Source: JACVRU01 sp040902725
Lineage (GTDB): Bacteria; Actinomycetota; Thermoleophilia; Gaiellales; Gaiellaceae
Length of the DNA: 64,000 nt
Reading direction: 5' to 3'
Assembly: GCA_040902725.1 (NCBI GenBank)
Contig: JBBDWU010000041.1
Span: 1 to 64,000, forward strand
Shown here one piece after another: positions 27,363 through 35,698 of this stretch. Position 1 is the first letter of the stretch; each line of letters starts with the position of its first letter. Position numbers and translations under genes: made by a program. The notes beneath the pieces were generated by a model. The model worked only from the letters and a program-made list of their open reading frames with translations. It was not told the DNA's origin and did not search any database.

Positions 27363-28723
27363 AAGGTCGCCTCCTGTTGCTCGGCGGGGCGGCCGCTCTC
27401 TGCGCGGCGGTCGCGGCGTCGGTCGCCCCGCCCGGCGCGGCCGCAACGTGCACGCAGGCTCAGAAGGACGCCCGTGTTGCGGCCGCGAACGCGTACCGAA
27501 AGCGGATGGCTCCCCAGCGCCGCGCGTACTTCGTGCGCGTTACGGCCCCGCAGAAGCGCACCGCGTTCGTGAAGAGGCAGCAGGCGAAGCTGACGACCCT
27601 GAGGACTGCGGCCGCGTGCACGGTCGTCACGCCGCTCCCGCCCAGCTCGGCTGCGAGTTGCGACTTCGAGCTCGAGCCGAACCGGGAGGCCGTTCGCAAC
27701 CAGCCATTCCTGCACAGCCCGATGCGTAACCTCGGTCCCCTCGAGCCCGGCGCCTTCATTCCCGCTCTGGGTCGCGCCGAAGCCGTCATGGTGTTCGTCG
27801 ACTTCCCGGGCGCGCCCGCCAGCGAGAGTGCCGCCGGCCTCGCGGGCATGTACACGGCTTACCTCGACTGGTTCCAGCAGGCGTCCTACGGCCGCTTCTC
27901 GGTGAACGTCACCGTCGTGCCAACGTGGTTCCGGATGCCGGAGCCGGGTGGTTCCTACGGCCCGCTCCAGGTCGCGGAGAATGCAGACCGGTACCTCGCG
28001 GATGCCGTCGCAGCGGCCGGGAGCGCGGTTGACTTCTCGCGCTACGACTCGGTGTGGGTCGTTCCGTCGGCGGAGTCGGGAGTCTTCGGCGGCTCGAACT
28101 ACGTGCGCTATCCCGGTCGGGGTGTAGCGGCGAACAGCGCAGAGCTCCGCTTCGGCGTACTGCTGTCACCGTCTCGCCGCGGCGCTCCGTTCGAGGCGGC
28201 CCACCTGAACCACCGGGTCCTTGCCTCCCTGGGCACGAGTGACCTGGGGGAGAACTCGAACAAGCCACTGGGCCACTGGGACCCGAACTTCGCGGACTCG
28301 CAGGGGGCACGAACGGCGCATCTCCTCGGCTGGCACAAGTGGCTCCTCCGCTGGCTCGACCCGGCGCAGATCACCTGCCTCCGCGAGCCCGGCGTGCTCG
28401 AAGAGACGCTGACGCCGATCGCCCGAGCAGGCGGCAAGAAGCTCGTCGTCGTGCCCACCGGGCCCTCGACGGCGTATGCGCTCGAGGTGCGGCGGCAGCT
28501 CGGCTACGACCGCGGCATCTGCCGGGAAGGCATCCTCCTCTACACGCTGGACTCGCAGATCCTCAGCGGCAACGGGCCGGTGGAGGGGAAGTCTGCGGGC
28601 ACGGGCTGCTCGCCCGACGTGATGCCGTTCGCCGTCGGCGAAACGTACGAGGACGCGGGGATCAAGGTCGAGGTACTCGCGACCGACGGCAGCGGCTACC
28701 GCGTGCGCGTCACGAAGAAGTAG
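27359..28723 (+). CDS. M6-like paralogue lacking the zinc site (predicted pseudo-peptidase)
   Basis: 454 aa, colinear with the preceding protein over its whole length: signal peptide, Cys-containing helical segment, VFVDFPG, ASYGRFSVNVTVVPTWFRMP, DLG and GHWDPNFADSQG. Where the first protein has HEHLH this one has HRVLA (residues 285-289). The catalytic Glu and second zinc His are gone, and the surrounding SLGTSDLG is retained. The frame is otherwise open and well kept, so it is probably not a decaying pseudogene. A binding, inhibitory or chaperone role towards its neighbour is inference. Confidence 0.85.
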   Translation: MKGRLLLLGGAAALCAAVAASVAPPGAAATCTQAQKDARVAAANAYRKRMAPQRRAYFVRVTAPQKRTAFVKRQQAKLTTLRTAAACTVVTPLPPSSAASCDFELEPNREAVRNQPFLHSPMRNLGPLEPGAFIPALGRAEAVMVFVDFPGAPASESAAGLAGMYTAYLDWFQQASYGRFSVNVTVVPTWFRMPEPGGSYGPLQVAENADRYLADAVAAAGSAVDFSRYDSVWVVPSAESGVFGGSNYVRYPGRGVAANSAELRFGVLLSPSRRGAPFEAAHLNHRVLASLGTSDLGENSNKPLGHWDPNFADSQGARTAHLLGWHKWLLRWLDPAQITCLREPGVLEETLTPIARAGGKKLVVVPTGPSTAYALEVRRQLGYDRGICREGILLYTLDSQILSGNGPVEGKSAGTGCSPDVMPFAVGETYEDAGIKVEVLATDGSGYRVRVTKK

Positions 28724-28743
28724 TCGAGCTAACATCGGGCCTC

Positions 28744-30060
28744 GTGCGGCGCTACCACGTCACCACGTTCGGCTGCCAGATGAACGCGCACGACTCGGAG
28801 CGGATCAAGGGACTGCTCGAGGAGCTCGGACTGGGGGAGACCGCGTTCCCCGAAGAGGCGGACGTCCTCGTCTTCAACACGTGCACGATCCGGGAGAAGC
28901 CCGACACGCGGCTCGCCGCGCACCTCGGCAACGCGAAGGCGCTCAAGCGCCAGGACCCGGACAAGGTGATCGCCGTCGGCGGGTGCTACGCGGAGGCGCA
29001 ACAAGAGCGGATCTTCGCGCTCTACCCGTTCGTGGACGTGGCCTTCGGGCCGGGCTCGATCTCGCACCTCGGCGAGTGGCTCGGCGCCGGAGGGATCGGA
29101 GTCGCCCGCGGCCGCTTCGGCGCCGGTGAGGAGCGCACCTTCGCAGCCGAGCTCCCGACGCACCGCGAGCGCCGTTTCCAGGCCTGGGTGCAGATCTCCA
29201 TGGGCTGCAACTCCGTGTGCTCCTACTGCATCGTGCCGCGCGTCCGGGGACGCGAGGTCAGCCGGCGGCCGGGCGAGATCCTCGCCGAGGTGGCGCGGCT
29301 GGCGGAAAGCGGCGTCCGCGAGGTCATCCTCCTCGGCCAGAACGTCAACTCCTACGGCCGCGACGTCGGCGGCGACTTCGCCGAGCTCCTGCGGGCGGTG
29401 GACGCGGTCGAGGGCATCGACCGGATCCGCTTCACGAGCCCGCACCCGAAGGACTTTCGCGACCCGGTGATCGAGGCGATGGCGGAGTGCGACGCGGTCT
29501 GCGAGCACGCCCACCTGCCGCTCCAATCGGGCTCGACCCGCATCCTCAAGGCGATGCGGCGGACCTACAGCCGCGAACGCTTCGTCGCGCTCGCCGACCG
29601 GATGCGGGACGCGATCCCGGACCTAGCGCTGACGACCGACCTGATCGTCGGCTTCCCCGGCGAGACCGAGGCGGACTTCCAGGAGACGCTGGCCGCGGTC
29701 GAGGAGGTCGGCTTTGACGCCGCGTTCACGTTCGTCTACAGCCCGCGCAGCGGCACGGAGGGGGCGACGATGCCCGGGCAGGTCCCCGACGAGGTCAAGC
29801 GCGAGCGGATCGAGCGGCTCGTCGACGTCGTGCAGCGCGTGGCCGCCGAGCGAAACGGCGGGCGCGTCGGGCGCACCGAGGAGGTTCTCGTCGAGGGCGC
29901 CAGCCGCACGGACGCAGCCCTCCTCCGTGGCCGCACGCGTCGCAACACCACGGTCAACTTCGCCGGCTCCGCGCTCCCGGGCGAGCTCGTTGAGGTGCGG
30001 ATCACGTCCGCGACCTCGACGACGCTCGCGGGCGAGCCGCTCGTCGCCGCCGCCGCTTGA
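28744..30060 (+). CDS. miaB: tRNA-2-methylthio-N6-dimethylallyladenosine synthase
   Basis: 438 aa radical SAM methylthiotransferase. The N-terminal [4Fe-4S] cysteines are Cys11, Cys47 and Cys81; the radical SAM triad is Cys155, Cys159 and Cys162 (MGCNSVCSYC). A C-terminal TRAM domain begins near residue 375. GTG 28744 gives the expected RRYHVTTFGCQMN start. It acts after MiaA, encoded two genes downstream, at A37 of tRNAs reading UNN codons. Confidence 0.96.
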   Translation: MRRYHVTTFGCQMNAHDSERIKGLLEELGLGETAFPEEADVLVFNTCTIREKPDTRLAAHLGNAKALKRQDPDKVIAVGGCYAEAQQERIFALYPFVDVAFGPGSISHLGEWLGAGGIGVARGRFGAGEERTFAAELPTHRERRFQAWVQISMGCNSVCSYCIVPRVRGREVSRRPGEILAEVARLAESGVREVILLGQNVNSYGRDVGGDFAELLRAVDAVEGIDRIRFTSPHPKDFRDPVIEAMAECDAVCEHAHLPLQSGSTRILKAMRRTYSRERFVALADRMRDAIPDLALTTDLIVGFPGETEADFQETLAAVEEVGFDAAFTFVYSPRSGTEGATMPGQVPDEVKRERIERLVDVVQRVAAERNGGRVGRTEEVLVEGASRTDAALLRGRTRRNTTVNFAGSALPGELVEVRITSATSTTLAGEPLVAAAA

Positions 30061-30788
30061 AGTCGTTGCGTAGCCGCGAGCTGGTCTGGGACGGCTGCAT
30101 CAACGTCCGCGACCTCGGCGGCCTGCCGACCGAGGACGGGCGCACCACCCGCTTCAAAGGCGTCGTTCGCTCGGACAGCGTTCGCCAGCTGACCGAGGAG
30201 GGCTGGCAGGCCCTCGCCGGGTACGGCGTCCGGCGGATCGTCGACCTGCGCTGGCACGACGAGCTGGCCGAGGATCCGCGACGCGACCTCGACATCGAAG
30301 TCGTGCACGTCCCGGTCTTCCCGGACCTTGGCGACCCCGCGTGGGAAGAGGCCGGCGCAGGGGGCGACCGAGGGCGAGAGTACGCCTGGCTGCTCGAGAC
30401 CGGGGCCGATCGGTTCGCGCAAGCGGTCACATCGGTCAGCGAGGCGCCCGAGGGCCCTGTCGTCGTGCACTGCGCGGCGGGCAAGGACCGGACCGGCCTC
30501 GTCGCCGCCCTCGTGCTCCGCCTCGTGGGCGTGCCCCACGAGGCGATTGTCGACGACTACGTCATCAGCGGCCGCAACCTCGAGCATCTGATCGGGCCCT
30601 GGGTGGAGGAGGCGCCCGACGACAAGGAGCGCAAGCGGAGGATCTACCTCGGCATGACCCCGCCCGCCGCGATCGAGCACGCCGTCGTCGAGGCCGAGCG
30701 GCGCCATGGATCCGTGCACGAGTACCTTCGCTCAGGCGGCGCGTCGCACGAAACGCTCACGCGCCTGCAAGAGCAGCTCGTTGATTGA
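30057..30788 (+). CDS. tyrosine/dual-specificity phosphatase (PTP superfamily)
   Basis: 243 aa. The CX5R signature is HCAAGKDRTG, with Cys139 and Arg145. The N-terminal VRDLGGLPTEDGR block and IVDLRWHDEL are typical of the bacterial DSP3/IphP-type phosphatases. TTG 30057 overlaps the miaB stop, and the end overlaps the miaA start. Its placement between the two tRNA-modification genes is unusual and the substrate is unknown. Confidence 0.9.
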   Translation: MKSLRSRELVWDGCINVRDLGGLPTEDGRTTRFKGVVRSDSVRQLTEEGWQALAGYGVRRIVDLRWHDELAEDPRRDLDIEVVHVPVFPDLGDPAWEEAGAGGDRGREYAWLLETGADRFAQAVTSVSEAPEGPVVVHCAAGKDRTGLVAALVLRLVGVPHEAIVDDYVISGRNLEHLIGPWVEEAPDDKERKRRIYLGMTPPAAIEHAVVEAERRHGSVHEYLRSGGASHETLTRLQEQLVD

Positions 30789-31659
30789 GCCGCTCGTCCT
30801 CGCGATCTTCGGCCCGACCGCCTCCGGCAAGAGCGCGGTGGCGGAGGCGGTCGCAGATCGCACGCCGGCCGAGCTCGTCTCGGCGGACTCGATGCAGGTC
30901 TACCGGCGGCTGCCGATCCTCACAAACCAGCCGGAGCGGCCTACGAGGCTCGTCGCCATCTGGTCGCTCGCGCATGAAGCCTCGGTGGGCGAATACCAGC
31001 AGCTCGCTCACGCGGCGATCGACGAGCTCCTCGCCGCGGACCGGACGCCGGTCGTCGTAGGCGGCACCGGTCTCTACCTCCGAGCAGCCCTCGCCGACCT
31101 CGACCTCCCACCGGCCCCGGAGCCCGGGGTCCGCGAGGAGTGGGAGGCGTTCTACGACACCCACGGCCCGCTCCATGCTCACGGCCGGCTCCAGGCCCTC
31201 GATCCGGAGGCGGCGGCCGGCGTCCACCCGAACGACCGTCGGCGGGTCGTCCGCGCGCTCGAGCTCGCCGCCATGGGAAGTTCGCTCGCCGGCGAGCGCC
31301 TCTGGAGCGGCGAGTACCGCCGGCCGACGCTCGTCTTCGGGCTCGACGTGCCGCCCGCCGTGCTCGAGCGCCGGATCGAGGAACGGACGCGGGCCATGTT
31401 CGACGCGGGTGTCCAGGAAGAGGTGCGGAAGGCCCTGGAGGGGCCGATCTCCTCGACCGCCCGGCAGGTGCTCGGCCTCGACGACGTGGCGTCGCTCCCC
31501 CGTGAGGAGGCCATCACTGTGCTCACCGCGCGAACACGCCGCTACGCGGCCTACCAGCGGAAGTGGATGCGGCGGGTTCCCGGCCTGGTTAGCGTTGACG
31601 CGGACCGGCCCCCGGCGGCCGTCGCGGATGAGATTCTCGAAGTGGCAAGCGCTCGGTAA
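30781..31659 (+). CDS. miaA: tRNA dimethylallyltransferase
   Basis: 292 aa. Transfers an isopentenyl group to A37 of tRNA, the substrate for MiaB. P-loop GPTASGKS is near the start; VSADSMQVYRRL and VVGGTGLYLRA follow. The C-terminal YAAYQRKWMRR helix is conserved. TTG 30781 overlaps the phosphatase gene by eight bases. The gene overlaps dapF by 32 bases. Confidence 0.95.
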   Translation: MIEPLVLAIFGPTASGKSAVAEAVADRTPAELVSADSMQVYRRLPILTNQPERPTRLVAIWSLAHEASVGEYQQLAHAAIDELLAADRTPVVVGGTGLYLRAALADLDLPPAPEPGVREEWEAFYDTHGPLHAHGRLQALDPEAAAGVHPNDRRRVVRALELAAMGSSLAGERLWSGEYRRPTLVFGLDVPPAVLERRIEERTRAMFDAGVQEEVRKALEGPISSTARQVLGLDDVASLPREEAITVLTARTRRYAAYQRKWMRRVPGLVSVDADRPPAAVADEILEVASAR

Positions 31660-32380
31660 CGCCTACCTCGTCGTCGAGGACGAGGCGCTGACGGCCGAGC
31701 GCGCCCGGGAGCTCTGCGACCCCGAGCGTGGCATCGGCGCCGACGGCGTGCTCGAGATCGTCGCCGTCGACGGTGCCCGGGCCTCGGTCGCAGTCTGGAA
31801 CCCGGACGGATCGGTCGCGGAGCTCTCCGGAAACGGCGCCCGCATCGCCGCCCGCTGGCTCGCGGAGCGCTCGGGGGCGGACGAGGTGACGCTCACGTTC
31901 GGAAAGCGGGAGGTCACCGGGCGGATGCTGGCGGGCGACGACGTGCGGCTCGAGCTGGGTGCGGTGGAGGTGGCGGAGACGGAGCGGCTGACGGTGGACG
32001 GGCAGCTGGTCGAGGTCACTCCCGTCTCGGTCGGCAACCCGCACGCGGTCGTGCGCGGCGAGCCCGACCGCGACGCCCTCCTGGCGCTCGGTCCCGCACT
32101 CGAGCACCACGAGCGCTTCCCGGGGCGGACGAACGTCCAGCTCGTGCGCGTGGACGGCCCGGGCGAACTGACCGTGCTCGTCTGGGAGCGCGGAGCGGGG
32201 GAGACGGCGGCCTCCGGCTCGAGCGCCGTTGCCGCGGCCGCGGCCGCGGTCGCCAACCGCTGGGTCGAGAGCCCCGTTCGGGTGCGGATGCCCGGCGGCG
32301 AGCTCCTCGTCGAGCTGGACGAGGAGAACCGCGCCACGCTTACCGGCCCCGTTACCTACGTGTACTCGGGTGAGCTCTGA
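31628..32380 (+). CDS. dapF: diaminopimelate epimerase homologue with Ser in place of both catalytic Cys
   Basis: 250 aa. The fold and family blocks are clear: N-terminal MRFSKWQALGNAY, NPDGSVAELSGNGARIAARW, SVGNPHAVV and ERGAGETAASGSSAVAA. In known DapF enzymes the two active-site cysteines lie in MCGNG and ACGSG. Here both positions are Ser (residues 67 and 196; codons TCC at 31826 and 32213). Thus either the chemistry uses Ser, or the protein is not a working DAP epimerase. The start ATG is well supported by the canonical N-terminus despite a 32-nt overlap with miaA. DapC- and DapD-like genes are convergent just downstream. Confidence 0.88.
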   Translation: MRFSKWQALGNAYLVVEDEALTAERARELCDPERGIGADGVLEIVAVDGARASVAVWNPDGSVAELSGNGARIAARWLAERSGADEVTLTFGKREVTGRMLAGDDVRLELGAVEVAETERLTVDGQLVEVTPVSVGNPHAVVRGEPDRDALLALGPALEHHERFPGRTNVQLVRVDGPGELTVLVWERGAGETAASGSSAVAAAAAAVANRWVESPVRVRMPGGELLVELDEENRATLTGPVTYVYSGEL

Positions 32381-32426
32381 TTAGCGGTGTCGTCTTGGTC
32401 CAGCCGGTCGACCGGTCGTTTCAGAC

Positions 32427-32451
32427 GGATGCTGGGCGAAGCCCAGCATCC
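32427..32451. terminator. perfect hairpin between convergent dapF and dapD
   Basis: GGATGCTGGGC pairs with GCCCAGCATCC around a 3-nt loop (11-bp stem). A second stem-loop follows at 32460-32477. Together they probably end transcription from both directions. Confidence 0.75.
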
Positions 32452-32459
32452 TGATGGTC

Positions 32460-32477
32460 GGCGCCGCGAGCGGCGCC
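32460..32477. terminator. second GC hairpin directly after the dapD stop
   Basis: GGCGCCG and CGGCGCC pair around CGAG. It abuts the dapD stop codon (TAA at 32478-32480 on the minus strand) and is best placed to stop minus-strand transcripts. Confidence 0.6.
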
Positions 32478-33221
32478 TTAGGCGGCGATCTCGAACTCGC
32501 GCAGGACGTCGTTGAGGCTCGTCTTGAGGTCCGTCGACGCGTCGCGCTCCCCGACGATCAGCGCGCAGGAGAGGTGATAGGTGCCGGCGGCGAACTCCTT
32601 GGCCCGCGTCCCCGGAAGGACGACCGCCCGCGCGGGCACCTCGCCGCGGTACTCGACCGGCTTCGCGCCGGTGACGTCGATGATCGGCACCGACGCGGAG
32701 AGGACGACGTGCGGCGCGATCACCGCGCCCGCGCCGACGACGATGCCCTCGACCACGACCGCCCGCGAGCCGATGAACGCGCCGTCCTCGACGATCACCG
32801 GGCGCGCCTGCGGGGGCTCGAGCACGCCGCCGATGCCGACGCCCCCGGCGAGATGGACGTCGGCGCCGATCTGGGCGCAGGAGCCGACGGTGGCCCACGT
32901 GTCGACCATCGTCCGCGGCCCGACCCAGGCGCCGATGTTGACGTAGCTCGGCATCAGCACGACTCCTTCGCCCAGATACGAGCCGTAGCGGGCGACGGCG
33001 GGCGGGACGACGCGCACGCCGTCCTCGGGCCGGACCCGCTTGAGCGGGATCTTGTCGAGATAGGTGTAGGGGCCGTGCTCGAGCGGCTCGACCTTCCGCA
33101 GCCGGAAGTACTCGAGGATCGCCTCCTTGGCCTCCGTGTCGACGACCCATTCGCCGTTGACCTTGTCGGCGACGCGCCGCCGGCCGCGGTCGAGCGCCTC
33201 GATGATCGCCTCGACGTCCAG
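32478..33221 (-). CDS. dapD: 2,3,4,5-tetrahydropyridine-2,6-dicarboxylate N-succinyltransferase, apparent CTG start
   Basis: 247 aa trimeric left-handed beta-helix acyltransferase of the succinylase DAP pathway. Hexapeptide-type blocks such as VLMPSYVNIGAWVG, DTWATVGSCAQIGADVHL and EDGAFIGSRAVVVEG are classic DapD. Alignable coding begins at IIEALDRGRRRVADKVNGEW, upstream of the first ATG/GTG/TTG in frame (GTG at 33017). The only plausible start before that is CTG 33221, directly after the TGA of the aminotransferase gene in the same frame. AGGAGG (33235-33230) lies 8 nt upstream of this CTG. Starting at 33017 would remove about 68 conserved residues. Confidence 0.88.
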   Translation of the reverse strand: MDVEAIIEALDRGRRRVADKVNGEWVVDTEAKEAILEYFRLRKVEPLEHGPYTYLDKIPLKRVRPEDGVRVVPPAVARYGSYLGEGVVLMPSYVNIGAWVGPRTMVDTWATVGSCAQIGADVHLAGGVGIGGVLEPPQARPVIVEDGAFIGSRAVVVEGIVVGAGAVIAPHVVLSASVPIIDVTGAKPVEYRGEVPARAVVLPGTRAKEFAAGTYHLSCALIVGERDASTDLKTSLNDVLREFEIAA

Positions 33222-34367
33222 TCAGAGCACCTCCTCGAGGATCGCCGCCGCCTTGCGGCAGTCTTCCAGGCTCGGCACGAGCGCGAGCCGGACGTAGCCC
33301 TCGCCCGCCGCGCCCAGGTACGAGCCCGGAGCGACCACGACGCCGTGGGCGAGCAGCCCGCGCGCGAATCCCTCCGAGGTCTCGCCGGCAGGCACCTCGA
33401 CCCAGAGGTACATCGTGGCGGCGCTCCCGGCGATCCGCAGGCCCTTGCGCTCGAGCACGCCGGCGAGCAGCGCCCGCTTGGCGCGATACCGCTCGCGCGT
33501 CTCCTCGACGTGCGCCTCGTCGCCCCAGGCGGCGATCGACGCGCGTTGGACGAACTCCTGCGGCGCCGTCCCCACCGTTGGCCGGAAGGCGCGCAGCCCC
33601 GCGATCAGCTCGGGATCGCCGGCGGCGAAGCCCGACCGGTAGCCGGTCATCGACGAGCGCTTGCTCAGCGTGTTGAACACGAGGACGTTCCGGCGGTCGG
33701 CGAGCTGCAGGGCCGAGGCCGGCGGGCTTTCGAACCAGAGCTCCGTGTAGGCCTCGTCGGAGGCGAGGACGAACCCGTGCCGGCGGGCGCGCTCGGCCAG
33801 GCGCTCGTAGAGCTCGAGCGGCGCGACCGCGCCGGTGGGGTTGTTCGGATAGTTGACCCAGAAGATCGCGAGCCGGTCCCACACGTCGTCGCCGAGCGCG
33901 TCCAGGTCGGGGAGGAAGCCATTCCGCTCCAGGAGCGGCACGGCGAGCGGCTCGGCGCCCGCGAAGAGCGCGCCTCGCTCGTAGACGGGGTAGCCGGGAT
34001 CGGGCACGGCGACGAGGCGGCGGTCGCCGACGACGACCTGCGCCAGGCTGAAGATCGCCTCCTTGCTGCCGAGGGTGGGGATGATCTCGCGGTCCGGGTC
34101 GAGGGTGACGCCGAAGCGCCGATCGGCCCAGCCCGCGATCGCCTCGCGCAGCTCCGGCAGGCCCTGCGCGAGCGGATAGGACGAGGCGGCGGTGAGCGCC
34201 TCGACGAGCGCGGTTCGCACGAGCTCCGGCGTGGGCTCGCGCGGGTCGCCGACCCCGAAGTCGAGGATCTCCACGCCGGTCGCCGCGGCTTCGCGCTTCG
34301 CCTCCTCCAGCCGGACGAAGGGATAAGCGGCCAGCGAGGCCAGCAGCGGGGAGAGGGGAGCGCTCAC
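33222..34367 (-). CDS. dapC: N-succinyldiaminopimelate aminotransferase-like (fold type I PLP enzyme)
   Basis: 381 aa class I/II aminotransferase. The N-terminal LDFGVGDPREPTP, NYPNNPTGAV, DEAYTELWF and the PLP-lysine motif NTLSKRSSMTGYRSG are present, with the arginine-containing GYVRLALVPS near the end. The closeness to actinobacterial DapC and the adjacency to dapD indicate the succinyl-DAP aminotransferase step. The start is GTG. Its TGA is followed in frame by dapD. It is divergent from hflX with 35 bp between the starts; CATAAT at 34391 could be a -10 element for hflX. Confidence 0.9.
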   Translation of the reverse strand: MSAPLSPLLASLAAYPFVRLEEAKREAAATGVEILDFGVGDPREPTPELVRTALVEALTAASSYPLAQGLPELREAIAGWADRRFGVTLDPDREIIPTLGSKEAIFSLAQVVVGDRRLVAVPDPGYPVYERGALFAGAEPLAVPLLERNGFLPDLDALGDDVWDRLAIFWVNYPNNPTGAVAPLELYERLAERARRHGFVLASDEAYTELWFESPPASALQLADRRNVLVFNTLSKRSSMTGYRSGFAAGDPELIAGLRAFRPTVGTAPQEFVQRASIAAWGDEAHVEETRERYRAKRALLAGVLERKGLRIAGSAATMYLWVEVPAGETSEGFARGLLAHGVVVAPGSYLGAAGEGYVRLALVPSLEDCRKAAAILEEVL

Positions 34368-34402
34368 GCGAAACGATCGTAACGGCGGGGCATAATGGCC
34401 TC

Positions 34403-35698
34403 GTGACCTCTCGCCAGCCCGATCCGGCTCCGGGAGCAGAGCCGGAGCGCGGCTTCGTCGTCGCGGTCCTCGCCCAGGGCTCGAACGGCGCCGACGAGCT
34501 GGCCGAGCTTCGAGAGCTGGCGGTGACGGCCGGCGTCGAGCCGGTCGGCGAGCTGCTCCAGCACCGCGGCCGTTCCGATCCGCGAACGTACGTCGGCAAG
34601 GGCAAGCTCGAGGAGCTCAAGCAGGCATACGCGGCGTCGGGCGCGGAGGTGCTGCTGGTCGACGCGGAGCTCTCGCCGACGCAGCAGCGGACGCTCGAGG
34701 ACGCGCTCGCGGCGCGCGTCGCGGACCGGACGCAGCTGATCCTCGACATCTTCGCCCAGCACGCCCGCAGCGCCGAGGGCAAGCTCCAGGTCGAGCTCGC
34801 GCAGCTCCAGTACAACCTCCCGCGCATGCGGGGCATGTGGCAGCACCTCGAGCGCCTCGGCGGCGGGCTCGGCACCCGGGGCCCGGGCGAGTCGCAGCTC
34901 GAGACCGACCGCCGGCTGGCGCGCCGCCGGGTCGGCCTCCTGCGCCGCAAGCTCGCCGCGCTGCGCGGCCAGCGCGAGACGCGCCGCCAGGAGCGGCTCC
35001 GGACCCAGGTTCCGACGGTCGCGCTCGCCGGCTACACGAACGTCGGCAAGTCCACGCTGCTCAACGCGCTGACCAATGCCGGCGTCTCGGTCCGCGACCG
35101 GCTGTTCGAGACCGTGGATCCGACGACACGCGGCTTCGAGCACGACGGCAGGCGCTATCTCGTCACTGACACCGTCGGCTTCATCCGCCGGCTCCCGCAC
35201 GAGCTCGTCGAAGGGTTCGCGGCGACGCTCGAGGAGACTCTCGTGGCCGACGTCGTGCTCCACGTGGCCGACGCCTCGGCGCCGGACGAGCGGCTCGAGG
35301 AGATGGTCAAGGCCGTCGACGACGTCCTCCACGAGATCGGCGCCGACTCGATCCCGCGCGAGCTCGCCCTCAACAAGATCGACGCGGTCGACCCGCCGCG
35401 CCGCCGGCAGCTCGCGAACCGGTTCCCGGACGCGGTGCTCGTCTCCGCGGCGACGGGGGAGGGACTGGACGACCTGCGGGCGCGCATCGCGGAGAGGTTC
35501 GCCGAGCGCTACGAGCCCGTCATGCTGCTCGTCCCCTACGACGAGGGGGAGAAGCTGTCGGAGCTTTATGCGCTCGGGGCGCCGATCGAGGAGCGGATCG
35601 ACGGGCCCGACGGGGTCGTGATCCGGGCCCGCCTGCCGCGCGCTGAGATCCGCCGGTTCGCGCGGTATCTGCTCGCCGAGGCCGCGCCCGCGCGGTGA
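34403..35698 (+). CDS. hflX: GTPase HflX
   Basis: 431 aa ribosome-associated GTPase that splits stalled or heat-damaged ribosomes. The N-terminal glycine-rich domain includes TYVGKGKLEEL and the GPGESQLETDRRL linker. G1 is GYTNVGKST near residue 210, G3 DTVGFI, G4 NKID. A C-terminal domain of about 90 residues completes the usual length. The GTG start is chosen over later codons because it gives the full N-terminal domain. The stop overlaps the dut start (GTGA). Confidence 0.95.
   Translation: MTSRQPDPAPGAEPERGFVVAVLAQGSNGADELAELRELAVTAGVEPVGELLQHRGRSDPRTYVGKGKLEELKQAYAASGAEVLLVDAELSPTQQRTLEDALAARVADRTQLILDIFAQHARSAEGKLQVELAQLQYNLPRMRGMWQHLERLGGGLGTRGPGESQLETDRRLARRRVGLLRRKLAALRGQRETRRQERLRTQVPTVALAGYTNVGKSTLLNALTNAGVSVRDRLFETVDPTTRGFEHDGRRYLVTDTVGFIRRLPHELVEGFAATLEETLVADVVLHVADASAPDERLEEMVKAVDDVLHEIGADSIPRELALNKIDAVDPPRRRQLANRFPDAVLVSAATGEGLDDLRARIAERFAERYEPVMLLVPYDEGEKLSELYALGAPIEERIDGPDGVVIRARLPRAEIRRFARYLLAEAAPAR

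Noticed and set aside
27359..28723. Pseudogene call for the second M6-like gene
   Set aside because: Frame, signal peptide and flanking motifs are intact; only the catalytic motif is lost, so a functional pseudoenzyme is more likely.
32356..34950. Very long open frame on the minus strand covering the DapC/DapD region in another frame
   Set aside because: Arg/Ala/Pro/Gly-rich low-complexity translation, typical of an empty frame in GC-rich DNA; the true genes are recognised by motifs.
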